From Fuscovulum sp. (GTDB lineage: Bacteria > Pseudomonadota > Alphaproteobacteria > Rhodobacterales > Rhodobacteraceae): a stretch of 64,000 bases of DNA. The DNA lies in contig CP136571.1 of assembly GCA_035192965.1 (NCBI GenBank), positions 2,994,501-3,058,500 on the forward strand. Reading direction: 5' to 3'. Below the pieces are notes generated by a model. That model ran no database searches and had not been told where the DNA came from. It saw nothing but the letters and a program-made list of their open reading frames with translations. Positions 18,701 to 26,119 of the stretch are shown one piece after another. Within the stretch, counting starts at the first letter, position 1. The number at the start of each line of letters is the position of its first letter. Made by a program: the position numbers and the translations under genes.

Positions 18701-19535
18701 CCACGCCGCGCCCCCGCTCGCAGACCGTAGCCTGCTGGTGATCGACGATGTCCCCGCCGCGGCCGAGGCTGTCGCCATCCACCTGCGCGCCGCCGGGGCC
18801 AGCGTCATCTGCACCACCTCCGCCGCCGACATCGCAACCGACCGCTTTGACGCCATCCTGATCGACAGCCGCATGCCGGAAACCGACGGCTTCGCGACCG
18901 CAGGCACCTTGCGCGAACGTCACGGCCCGTCCACCCCGCCGCTACTGCTGCTCGCGCATAAGGGCGGGCAGGACATCGTTGATCAGGCCCATGCCGAAGG
19001 CTTCCGCGATCTGGTCATCAAACCCGCCGAACCCGATCTGCTCATCGCCCGGCTGACAGCCCTGTTCCAATCCCCCGGCACGCTGCACCCGGCCCCCGCC
19101 CCGCAACCCGCCCCCCGCATCGCGCCCGCCCATGCTGGACGCAGCGCCCTTGTGGTGGATGACAACCCGCTCAACGTGGAACTGACCGTCGCCATGCTGG
19201 CCAATCAGGGCATCGCCACCGCCACCGCCACCAACGGGGCCGAGGCATTGCAGGCCCTTCTTGATCAGGATTTCGACCTGATCCTGATCGACAGCCAGAT
19301 GCCCGTGATGGACGGGATCGAGGCCACCCGCCGCATCCGCGCCCTGCCCACCGCCAAATCCATCGTCCCGATCATCGGCCTTACTGGCAATGCACGCGAT
19401 ACGGAACGCGAAGTGGCGCTGGATGCCGGCATGTCGGAATACATCGTCAAGCCGATCTCACCCGCCACCCTGCGCGCCCTTCTGACCCGCCACTTGGGTG
19501 GTGACAAAACCCCCACTGCAAACGCCGCGAACTAG
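15798..19535 (+). CDS. Hybrid sensor histidine kinase with periplasmic solute-binding sensor, PAS domains and two receiver domains
   Basis: 1245 residues. A long signal sequence ends at ALAPASA/Q (about 50). Residues 55-280 resemble a type 3 solute-binding domain ([25 protein letters not shown]). One membrane helix lies near 290-312. Then come a GAF-like region, two PAS domains (about 455-590 and 610-720) and HisKA with the phosphorylated His748 ([16 protein letters not shown]). HATPase boxes follow ([24 protein letters not shown]), then receivers with Asp1023 and Asp1165. The layout resembles BvgS/EvgS. No response regulator gene is adjacent, so its output partner is elsewhere or the last receiver acts alone. 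The stop overlaps the convergent SDR gene by CTAG. Confidence 0.9.
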   Translation: MTKQWQRRPQVSAPPAISRLYRLVISLGLALSRPLAPLLCLLLALAPASAQDSQPLTVVFPDRLPPYVILDNNGGVTGIRADLWAEWSKVTGIPVILKQAAWPNLRQQITDGTADVIDMAQFTPDRGDWLAYSPSYLDLSYAIFQPARDRTTTPDIPALSSVTGHIIGTRAESPCAATLAANGAQVRSFPSGDAMTKAARDGTLRVFCLPIPMGNTLFARAGLQTSYTHSAPILDIAAHWAVAEGNPALYATVLDGFAQIPPDRIRAIEDSWIGSRDFTFLGIGGDKLPLFLGALILAISVALATTVLLRRRLDRALATRAEIADALRRRLTEQDCLNRVAQATEDMGRPLPDILADLADALATGIGTEGQTRFRLRLFGALHDDIPAGLAHGQVPIFTLPLLVDGRAQGEIVALHLARGAAQPLSQNDHALLTRAAARITARAEAARATARLALSEERFRRTFHHSAQATAVIRKGRFAEANAAALALLGYPEGSTFVGLTPEDISPERQPDGELSVEKAARLTRAVLQNGTLKFDWEHIRADGSPILFEVLLSAVSDGDQMEIYTLWNDITVKRRAEAALAAHQRTLEAQVALRTDELSRLNEELGTLLATAASGIALLQDGLIRSCNPSLSQLLLIPQDVLVGSPLAPIFRDAAEWTDFRDQARAEMARGGIYSINSEILRGDGSTLWVAIRANAIDPRNPDAGAVLVIDDISNAYLASRQLAAARDMAEQAAQLKSEFLAHMSHELRSPINAVLGFAELLLGTPLTDHQRDYLGKVQASGRHLLMIVNDVLDLSKVEAGKLHIEQTEFRLGAVVKAAIDTIAAATAEKGIELIVQTDPALPRQYIGDPLRITQILMNLLTNALKFTQQGAITLAIQPLPQGGLHFAITDTGIGIAPDHIGRLFERFSQAEDSTARLYGGSGLGLAICRQLADLMQGEVGVQSTPGEGSTFWVNLPLQPLPEAPRHAAPPLADRSLLVIDDVPAAAEAVAIHLRAAGASVICTTSAADIATDRFDAILIDSRMPETDGFATAGTLRERHGPSTPPLLLLAHKGGQDIVDQAHAEGFRDLVIKPAEPDLLIARLTALFQSPGTLHPAPAPQPAPRIAPAHAGRSALVVDDNPLNVELTVAMLANQGIATATATNGAEALQALLDQDFDLILIDSQMPVMDGIEATRRIRALPTAKSIVPIIGLTGNARDTEREVALDAGMSEYIVKPISPATLRALLTRHLGGDKTPTANAAN

Positions 19536-20293
19536 GTCGGATAGGGCCACGGGGCCTGCGAAAACACGCCCCCATCCACCCATAGCGTCTGCCCGGTCAC
19601 GAAATCCGCGGCGGGTGAGCAGAAGAACAGCACCGGCCCGGCAATATCGGCGGGCGTCCCTACCCGCCGCAAGGGCGTGATCGGGCTCCACGTCCCCGCA
19701 TAATCACCCGCCTCTGCCGCCGTCCGCTCGGTCGCAATCGCCCCCGGCGCCACGCAATTCACCCGGATGCCATGCGGCCCCAACTCGCAAGCTGCCGCCT
19801 TGGTAAACTGCTCGATCCCACCTTTCGACGCCGTGTAGTCAACCAGTTTCGGAAACGCCACCTTGTTGCAGCCCGACCCCAGATTGATCACCGACCCGCG
19901 CACCCCGCCCGCGATCATCAACCGCGCCGCCGCCTGCGTGTTCAGGAAGGTGCCGCGCAGATTGGTCCGCATCACCGCGTCCCATTGATCCGCCCGCAAA
20001 TCCAGCAGCCCGGCCCAGGTCTGTATCCCGGCATTGTTCACCAGCACCGATGGCGCGCAACCCGCCCAATCCGCCGCCTGCGCATGAAACGCCGTCACCA
20101 CCGCCTCATCCCCCGCATCCGCCTCCACGCTCAGGCACCGCCGCCCCAGCGCCGCCACCTCAGTCGCCACCTGTGCGGCCAGATCGGCGCTACCCAGATG
20201 GGTCAGCGCCACATCATGCCCGGCCCCCGCCAGCGCCACCACCAGATGCCGCCCGATGGCCGATGTCCCGGCCGTCACCACCGCAAGTGTCAT
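19532..20293 (-). CDS. Short-chain dehydrogenase/reductase
   Basis: 253 residues of the classical SDR family. It has the NNAG motif (SVLVNNAGIQTW), a catalytic serine region (INLGSG), YTASKGG with the Tyr-x3-Lys pair, and a C-terminal VDGG. The cofactor loop is unusual: TAGTSAIGRH instead of TGxxxGIG, so the middle glycine is replaced by alanine. The substrate cannot be read from sequence. GGGGGA precedes the ATG. It lies 15 bases downstream of the TauE/SafE gene on the same strand, probably in one transcript. Confidence 0.85.
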   Translation of the reverse strand: MTLAVVTAGTSAIGRHLVVALAGAGHDVALTHLGSADLAAQVATEVAALGRRCLSVEADAGDEAVVTAFHAQAADWAGCAPSVLVNNAGIQTWAGLLDLRADQWDAVMRTNLRGTFLNTQAAARLMIAGGVRGSVINLGSGCNKVAFPKLVDYTASKGGIEQFTKAAACELGPHGIRVNCVAPGAIATERTAAEAGDYAGTWSPITPLRRVGTPADIAGPVLFFCSPAADFVTGQTLWVDGGVFSQAPWPYPT

Positions 20294-20308
20294 CGCGTCC
20301 CCCTACCC

Positions 20309-21136
20309 TTACGCCAGAATATCCCAAACGAACCGCGCACAGACCGTCAACAGAAACAGCCCGAACCCCGTCTCCAGCGCCTTCTTCGGCAGCGAATGCG
20401 CCAACCGTACCCCCAGCCGCGTCGTCAGCAGCGTCGTCGGGATCGTCAGCGCAAATGTCAGCAGGCTCACATAGCCCAGCGCATCCGCAGGCAGCCCCGG
20501 CTTGCCCCACCCCGCCGCCACATAGCCAATCGCCCCCGGCAACGCGATCAGGATACCCACCGCCGATGCCGTCGAAATCGCGCGCCGAATGTCATAGCCA
20601 TGCAGCGTCAGCACCAGATTGGTGATCGCCCCCCCGCCAATACCCATAAGCGCAGACAATACCCCGATCACCCCGCCATAAACGCGCAAAACGCCCCGCC
20701 CCGGCAACCCCTCGGCCAGCCGCCAGCCCGCACCGCCCAACAGCAGCTTCGCCGCATTCACCACCGCCACCGCGATGAACACCAGCTGAAACACCACCGG
20801 ATCGGCATGGCGCGCGATCACCGATCCCGCCAACACCCCCAGCACCACAGGCACCGCCCATAGCTTGATCAGCTCCATATCCACCGTCCCGCGCAGATAA
20901 TGCCCCCGCGCGGAATTCAGCGACGTGGGAATGATCACCGCCAGCGACGTGCCCACCGCCATCGGCATCTGCACCGCCTCCGGGTAATCCAACACCCGGA
21001 ACAGCTCAAAGAACACCGGCACCGAAATCGCCCCGCCGCCAATCCCGAACAGCCCCGCCAGCAGCCCGATCGCCGCCCCCGCCACGATCAGCGCCACGAT
21101 CACCGGCACCAGCGTTGCCACTTCCATCTCGCCCAT
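20309..21136 (-). CDS. TauE/SafE-family membrane permease
   Basis: 275 residues with about eight membrane helices and the two family repeats marked by glycine-rich motifs, GLLAGLFGIGGGAISVP near the N-terminus and VLSALMGIGGGAITNLV in the middle. The family exports small anions such as sulfite, sulfoacetate or other organic acids. The ATG at 21136 is supported by GGAAGG upstream; the frame continues further back but only through non-homologous sequence. This gene is well away from the taurine cluster and is a different branch from the TauE-type permease at 30030-30773. It is divergent from the MoxR/VWA pair. Confidence 0.85.
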   Translation of the reverse strand: MGEMEVATLVPVIVALIVAGAAIGLLAGLFGIGGGAISVPVFFELFRVLDYPEAVQMPMAVGTSLAVIIPTSLNSARGHYLRGTVDMELIKLWAVPVVLGVLAGSVIARHADPVVFQLVFIAVAVVNAAKLLLGGAGWRLAEGLPGRGVLRVYGGVIGVLSALMGIGGGAITNLVLTLHGYDIRRAISTASAVGILIALPGAIGYVAAGWGKPGLPADALGYVSLLTFALTIPTTLLTTRLGVRLAHSLPKKALETGFGLFLLTVCARFVWDILA

Positions 21137-21222
21137 CGTCTGCCTTCCCGTCATTTCAGGCGGCCCCGGCCACCCGCGTCCCGTCTTAGGCCGCACCCCA
21201 CCCAAGGACAACCGCCCCCGAC

Positions 21223-21250
21223 TTGCCGAATGCGCACAAGGGCCTAGGCT
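21223..21250 (+). promoter_or_regulatory. Candidate sigma-70 promoter of the MoxR/VWA operon
   Basis: TTGCCG at 21223 and TAGGCT at 21245 are spaced by 16 bases in the 148-base gap between two divergent genes. The region is otherwise GC-rich. Assigned by eye only. Confidence 0.3.
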
Positions 21251-21284
21251 AGGATGAACAGCACAGCACAGGATCGCACCGCCC

Positions 21285-22403
21285 ATGACCGTGAACACCA
21301 GCCCCGTCTCGGCGGGCGAGGCGCTCGCCCTCCTCCGCGCCGCCCATGCCGCGCAGGCCGCAGGCACGCTCACCGCCTCATGGATGCTCCACGGCCGCCC
21401 CGGCATCGGCAAAACCGACATCGTCACCCAACTCGCGGCAGAAACCGGCGCACAACTCTTCGACCTGCGCCTCACCACGATCGAGCCGCAGGATCTGCGC
21501 GGCCTGCCCTTCTATGACCACGCCACCCAACGAACCGTCTGGTATCGCCCCGAAGACCTGCCCGATGATCCTGCCCGCCCCGCGATCCTGTTCCTGGACG
21601 AACTCACCGCCGCCGCCCCCACCCTGCAACCCACCGTCTACGGCCTCTTGCAGGAACGCCGCGTCGGTCGCCACCGCCTGCCCGACAGCTGCTTCATCAT
21701 CGCCGCCGGCAACGGCATCGACGATGGCGCCATCGCCTATGACATGGGCACCGCACTGTCCGACCGGCTCATCCATCTGCAAATCCGGGCCGAGGCGACC
21801 GATTGGCTCACCCGCTACGCCGTCCCGCAAAACCTCCACCCCGCCGTCATCACCTTCATCCGCACCCGCCCCGACCTGCTGGAAACGACCGAAGACAGCA
21901 TCCGTCGTGGCCTCACCATCGCCTGCACCCCCCGCTCTTGGGCGCGGGTATCGCAGATCATGCAGGCCATCCCCGACCGCCGCCTCCGCGACCCGATGAT
22001 CGCAGGCACCATCGGCGATGCCGCCGCAGCCGAGTTTCTTCTGCTGGCCGAAGAAATCGCCGCCACCGTGCAAGTGGACGCCCTGCTCGAAGCGCCCCGC
22101 ACCAAACGCCCCGACCTCTACCCCACCACCATGACCGGCCTCACCGCACTGACCTACGGCCTGATCGGCGCGGCCAATGCCGAAACGATGCCACGCGTGA
22201 TCGAGGTGATGGCAGACCTCCGCCACCTCGCCCGCCTGCGCCCTGACGCCCCCTTCGCCCGCCTTCCACTGGCAGAACTCACCACTCACGGCTTTGAACT
22301 CCTCATTCAAAAGGCCCTCACCCAAAACCTGACCGATGCCTTCCGCACCTCCGCCGCCTATGCCGAATACCGCGCCGAGCGGCAGGCGCAGGGCTTGGAA
22401 TGA
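21285..22403 (+). CDS. MoxR-like AAA+ ATPase
   Basis: 372 residues. Walker A is GRPGIGKT at residues 37-44, Walker B is ILFLDEL near 105, and there is a sensor-type stretch FIIAAGNGIDDGA. MoxR ATPases work as chaperone-like remodelling machines, nearly always paired with a von Willebrand factor A protein that binds the client and metal. The next gene is exactly such a partner, overlapping by ATGA. The client is not visible; no dehydrogenase or secretion gene lies in the transcript. Confidence 0.88.
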   Translation: MTVNTSPVSAGEALALLRAAHAAQAAGTLTASWMLHGRPGIGKTDIVTQLAAETGAQLFDLRLTTIEPQDLRGLPFYDHATQRTVWYRPEDLPDDPARPAILFLDELTAAAPTLQPTVYGLLQERRVGRHRLPDSCFIIAAGNGIDDGAIAYDMGTALSDRLIHLQIRAEATDWLTRYAVPQNLHPAVITFIRTRPDLLETTEDSIRRGLTIACTPRSWARVSQIMQAIPDRRLRDPMIAGTIGDAAAAEFLLLAEEIAATVQVDALLEAPRTKRPDLYPTTMTGLTALTYGLIGAANAETMPRVIEVMADLRHLARLRPDAPFARLPLAELTTHGFELLIQKALTQNLTDAFRTSAAYAEYRAERQAQGLE

Positions 22404-23644
22404 CCCGCCACAGCGCCCGCGCCACCACCGCGCTCCGCGCGCTCAACGAACAAGACCCCGCCATGGCCGCCCTCGCGCTCTGGTGCGATCACCGCGACCG
22501 CGACCACGGCCCCGCGGCGGAAACCACAGGGCAAACCATCCATTACGGCCCCGAGTTTGACACCCTCCCCCGCCACGAACAGATCGGCACTGCCGCCCAT
22601 CACATCCTGCACGTGGCCCTGCGCCACTCCCCCCGTCTGGGCGACATGCAGGCCCGCATGGGCGACCGCTTCGATCCCACCCTTTGGCAAATCGCCGCTG
22701 ACGCCATCGTCAACGAAACCCTGCTTGCCGCAGGCTACGCCCTGCCGCGCCCCGCGCTCACCCTCACGGGCCTTCTTTCCGCCGCCCTCGATACCGCGCT
22801 GTCCCCCCAACAGGCCCTCGCCCAATGGGACGTGGACCGCCTTTATCATCGCCTGCGCGATGGCAGCGGCAATGGCGGCGCGTCCGACCGCGCCCATGCC
22901 CATGCCCGCGCCCAGAACCACGGCCCCGACCTCAAACCCGATACAGGCCCCTCTGATGCCCCCGACACCCCCACCGCCGCCGACTGGCACCGCCACCTCT
23001 CCCGCGCGCTGGAAGCAGGCCGCCTCGCAGGCCGTGGCATCGGCGCAGCAGGCCTGCGCCTTGCCGACATCCCCACCCCGCACACACCGTGGGAGGTGAT
23101 CCTGCGCCGCCTTCTCACCCGCGCCACGCTGGAACGGCCCCAACCCACCCACCGCCGCCCGGCCCGCGCATGGATCGCCACCATGGCGCAGGCGCAGATG
23201 GACAACCGCCCGGAACCCGCCTTCCAGCCCGCCATGGCCCGCCACAGCCCGGCCCCCCGCGTTGTGATCGCACTGGATACCTCATCCTCCATCACCGACG
23301 ACGCCCTGTCGCTCCTGATGGCCGAAGTCACCGGGATCGCCCGCCGCACCCGCGCCGAGCTTCACCTCATCCCTTTCGACGATACTCCCGCCCCGCCCCT
23401 GCGGCTTGACCCCGCATCATGGGCCGCGCAACTTCGCGCCCTCGCCCCTCCACGCGGGGGCGGCACGGACTTCGCCCCCGCTTTCACGGCAGCGGCGCAA
23501 CTTCACCCTTCGATCCTGATTGTCCTGACGGACCTTGAGGCACCGCTGCCCCCGCCCCCGCGATTCCCGGTGATCTGGGCCGTCCCAGATGCCCGCAACG
23601 CCCCGCAACCCGCATGGGGAACACTGCTCGACCTCTCCGCCTAA
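22400..23644 (+). CDS. VWA-like/DUF2201 putative metallopeptidase-type protein, partner of the MoxR ATPase
   Basis: 414 residues. The N-terminal half has HEQIGTAAHHILHVALRHSPR, a histidine-rich helix like the metal site of the DUF2201 family, and WQIAADAIVNETL. A variable His/Asp-rich linker covers about 155-195. The C-terminal half is a VWA-like fold with VIALDTSSSITDD (the DxSxS metal-ion-dependent adhesion site) and LIVLTDLEA. Coupled translation with the MoxR gene indicates a physical complex. Peptidase activity is not established for this family. It ends seven bases from the convergent gene. Confidence 0.84.
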   Translation: MTRHSARATTALRALNEQDPAMAALALWCDHRDRDHGPAAETTGQTIHYGPEFDTLPRHEQIGTAAHHILHVALRHSPRLGDMQARMGDRFDPTLWQIAADAIVNETLLAAGYALPRPALTLTGLLSAALDTALSPQQALAQWDVDRLYHRLRDGSGNGGASDRAHAHARAQNHGPDLKPDTGPSDAPDTPTAADWHRHLSRALEAGRLAGRGIGAAGLRLADIPTPHTPWEVILRRLLTRATLERPQPTHRRPARAWIATMAQAQMDNRPEPAFQPAMARHSPAPRVVIALDTSSSITDDALSLLMAEVTGIARRTRAELHLIPFDDTPAPPLRLDPASWAAQLRALAPPRGGGTDFAPAFTAAAQLHPSILIVLTDLEAPLPPPPRFPVIWAVPDARNAPQPAWGTLLDLSA

Positions 23645-23651
23645 CCAAACG

Positions 23652-24332
23652 CTACCCGATCAGCGCCGCCAATCGCGCATGGGCCGACACGCCCCGCACA
23701 TCAAAGGCAACGTCCCGCAAACAGTCATTCGACGCCAAATTGATCCGCAACATGTCCCGCTCGGAAAACTCGGCATCGAACAGCCCCGCCAGCATACCCC
23801 GCTCCGCCTCTGACAGGCGCAGCACCTCCGGCCCCGATTTTGGCCCCGCCTCGCTCTGTACGGAAACCAGCGTGAGGGGCGGCATCCGCCACAGTTCCGA
23901 TTGCTCCACCACCAGATGCAGCCGCCCCTCGGCCAACCCTCGCGCCGCCGCGATCTTTGACAAGATCGCCACCGCCCGCACGCGCAGCAGATCCATGCCC
24001 CGCTCCACCTCTGCCGTCGTGGCCAGCGCCTTCGCCCCCGCCCGCGACAACCGCAGCACCTTGGATTCAAAGAAATAAATGACAATCAGCATCGGCAACG
24101 GCGCCTGTGCAATCGCCAGCGCATAGCGCGGAAACATCACCGACCCCAGCAGGAACGGCACCAGCGCCAACAGATAGCGCAGCACCTCCATCTCGAATAT
24201 CAGCCGCAGCCACAGGCCCATCCCCGCCTCGCGGCGCGGAAAGATCATTACCCGCCCAAAGACACGCCGCGGCACCTGCCGCATCTCCAGCACATGGGGA
24301 TTCCAGATCGTCTCAGGGGTCAGGATGAACAC
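23652..24332 (-). CDS. Hypothetical membrane-associated protein downstream of soeC
   Basis: About 226 residues with no recognised family. A short cytosolic N-terminus (FILTPETIWNPHVLEMRQVP) is followed by two hydrophobic helices near 50-70 and 73-90 (LRYLLALVPFLLG, PLPMLIVIYFF) and a helical soluble C-terminal domain. I prefer the GTG at 24332 because GGAGG sits nine bases before it; GTGs at 24338 and 24350 are in frame. It lies 52 bases after soeC in the same direction, so it may be the last gene of the taurine/sulfite operon, for example an assembly or regulatory factor. That is only an inference from position. Confidence 0.7.
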   Translation of the reverse strand: MFILTPETIWNPHVLEMRQVPRRVFGRVMIFPRREAGMGLWLRLIFEMEVLRYLLALVPFLLGSVMFPRYALAIAQAPLPMLIVIYFFESKVLRLSRAGAKALATTAEVERGMDLLRVRAVAILSKIAAARGLAEGRLHLVVEQSELWRMPPLTLVSVQSEAGPKSGPEVLRLSEAERGMLAGLFDAEFSERDMLRINLASNDCLRDVAFDVRGVSAHARLAALIG

Positions 24333-24384
24333 AAGCACGGGCCTCCGCACGCCAAACTAGGCCAACGCCCGCCGGATACCACCC

Positions 24385-25251
24385 CTATCGCTTGCCGTAA
24401 TACAGCCCGACCACATGCTCGGCCTCGGCAAAGAACAGCCAGCGCTGCGCCAGCGCGCCCAGCAGATGCGTCGCCACCGCCACACCCACCGCCATCATCC
24501 CCGGCAGATAGGCCAGCGCCATCGCGGGCAGCAGCACGGAAAACACCATGGCGATCATCCGCACCCGGTCTGCATGTTTCCGGCCCACCACGTAGATCAT
24601 CTCGCGCAGCAGGTAATTTCCGCCCGTATGCGGCTGCTCGAACACCGATACCGCGCCGATCCCGCCCAACCCCGTCGCGCTTTCCATCGTCGCGCCCACC
24701 CGCGCAAAGGCCCGCGCCCCGAAATGCCAATGCAGCGCCATCGCCACCCCCAACAGGCACAGCATCACCAGCGCCAGATGCCGGATCCCCCCCAGCACCA
24801 GCCCGCCCGCCACCGCATAGGCCATGAACACCAAAGGCACCGTCCAGTGATGCCAACGCGGCACCGCCCGGATCTGCGCATAGATCATCGACGTGCACAG
24901 AACCGTCACCCCGGCCCCCACCGCCCCAGCAATCCCGAACGCGCGGCCCCAGTCAAACCCCAGCAGATCTGCCAAAGCCTGCGGCGCAAACAGCAGCAGC
25001 GTCACCACCGACGCCCAGGCCTCCCGCGACAGCCAGCTTGTCCGCCACTGCGTAAACGCCAATAGCGCCCGCTGCGGATTGCCAAGGTGAAAGGCAGATG
25101 CCACCAGCCCCGCCACCGCCAGCCCATAGCCGATCCCCCACAGGAAGAACGCCGCCGCCCCCGACGCGCCAAAAATCCCCAGCAGCGCCAGAAACCCGAA
25201 CCCCATCCCCGACAACACAGTAAAGACAATAACGGAAGGTGCCGGATTCAT
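24385..25251 (-). CDS. soeC: SoeC, membrane anchor (DmsC-type) of sulfite dehydrogenase
   Basis: 288 residues with eight or so membrane helices, of the DmsC/NrfD-like anchor family (FHLGNPQRALLAFTQWRTSWLSRE is characteristic). It anchors the molybdenum and iron-sulfur subunits to the inner face of the cytoplasmic membrane and passes electrons to quinone. The ATG follows the soeB stop directly (TGAATG) and has GGGGAAG upstream. Assignment to SoeC rather than a DMSO reductase anchor rests on the operon with xsc and on the lack of a Tat signal in the large subunit. Confidence 0.88.
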   Translation of the reverse strand: MNPAPSVIVFTVLSGMGFGFLALLGIFGASGAAAFFLWGIGYGLAVAGLVASAFHLGNPQRALLAFTQWRTSWLSREAWASVVTLLLFAPQALADLLGFDWGRAFGIAGAVGAGVTVLCTSMIYAQIRAVPRWHHWTVPLVFMAYAVAGGLVLGGIRHLALVMLCLLGVAMALHWHFGARAFARVGATMESATGLGGIGAVSVFEQPHTGGNYLLREMIYVVGRKHADRVRMIAMVFSVLLPAMALAYLPGMMAVGVAVATHLLGALAQRWLFFAEAEHVVGLYYGKR

Positions 25252-25989
25252 TCACATCTTCCCCAGCACACGATCCAGCCACCCGGCAAAGCCGGTGGCC
25301 TGAATATCCAAAAGCGGCGCCAGCAAACTCGCCTCCTGCGGCCGGTCCTTCTTGCGTGGCGGCAGATAGCGGTTGACGGGCTTCGTCCCCATCTCGGGCA
25401 TCAGCGCAAACCCCTCCCGCTCGGCCACCAAACGGCTCACATCACTGTCCGGATCGGACAGCTCCCCGAAATGCCGCGCGCCCGTTGGGCAGGTCCGCAC
25501 ACAGGCAGGTTCGCGGTCCTCTTCGGGCAGGTTCTCGTTATAGATGCGGTCCACACACAGCGTGCATTTCTTCATCACCCCCGCCGCGGCATCCATCTCC
25601 CGCGCCCCATAGGGGCAGGCCCAGGCACAGAGGCCACAGCCGATGCAGGCATCCTCATTGACCAGAACAATCCCATCCTCGGCCCGCTTGTAACTCGCCC
25701 CCGTCGGGCAGACCGTCACACAGGGCGCATCTGCGCAATGCAGGCAGGATCGCGGAAAGTTCACGATTTGCGCCGCGCTATCAACAGGTTGCACCGAATA
25801 GCTGTGAACCCGGTTCAAGAACGTCCCCGACGGATGCGCACCATAAGGCTCCTGATCCGACAAAGGCGCGCCATAGCCCTGATCATTCCACCCCTTGCAG
25901 GCCGTCACGCAGGCATGACAGCCCACGCAGGTATCAAGGTCGATCACCAACCCCAGCGTCTTCTCCGTCGCTCCCGGAAGCGCCGTCAT
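25252..25989 (-). CDS. soeB: SoeB, four-cluster ferredoxin subunit of sulfite dehydrogenase
   Basis: 245 residues. Four 4Fe-4S cysteine groups are visible: CVGCHACVTAC from residue 21, CLHCADAPCVTVCP, CIGCGLCAWACP, and the split CTLC...PACVRTCP. This is the DmsB/NrfC-type electron-transfer subunit that wires the molybdenum protein to the membrane anchor. It stands between soeA and soeC but is separated from soeA by the 130-base hairpin array at 26000-26114, which could let the two messages differ in level. Confidence 0.9.
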   Translation of the reverse strand: MTALPGATEKTLGLVIDLDTCVGCHACVTACKGWNDQGYGAPLSDQEPYGAHPSGTFLNRVHSYSVQPVDSAAQIVNFPRSCLHCADAPCVTVCPTGASYKRAEDGIVLVNEDACIGCGLCAWACPYGAREMDAAAGVMKKCTLCVDRIYNENLPEEDREPACVRTCPTGARHFGELSDPDSDVSRLVAEREGFALMPEMGTKPVNRYLPPRKKDRPQEASLLAPLLDIQATGFAGWLDRVLGKM

Positions 25990-25999
25990 GCCCAGCCCC

Positions 26000-26114
26000 C
26001 GTTTTCTGACGCAGAAAACGGCGCGGAATTTGACGCAAATTCCGAAAGCGGACCCATGGTCCGCTCCCCGAATTCTGTGTCAGAATTCGACGCGAAAACT
26101 GCGTCAGTTTTCGC
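26000..26114. repeat. Array of five short inverted repeats with trinucleotide loops (between soeA and soeB)
   Basis: Five nearly contiguous hairpins. 26000-26020: arms CGTTTTCTG/CAGAAAACG, loop ACG. 26024-26044: arms CGGAATTTG/CAAATTCCG, loop ACG. 26048-26064: arms GCGGACC/GGTCCGC, loop CAT. 26069-26089: arms CGAATTCTG/CAGAATTCG, loop TGT. 26092-26114: arms GCGAAAACTG/CAGTTTTCGC, loop CGT. All pairings are perfect. The first two and the last two mirror each other around the central one. It lies inside the taurine/sulfite operon and may act as an mRNA processing, stabilising or attenuating element, or as a REP-like mobile sequence. Confidence 0.92.
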
Positions 26115-26119
26115 CCCCC

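Noticed and set aside
15855..18923. Minus-strand open frame of 1022 codons opposite the hybrid kinase
   Set aside because: Gly/Ala/Asp-rich shadow; the plus-strand frame holds all kinase and receiver motifs.
26000..26114. CRISPR array or transposon ends as an explanation of the hairpin clusters
   Set aside because: Units are inverted repeats with varying stems, not identical direct repeats with unique spacers; there are no cas genes and no transposase nearby.
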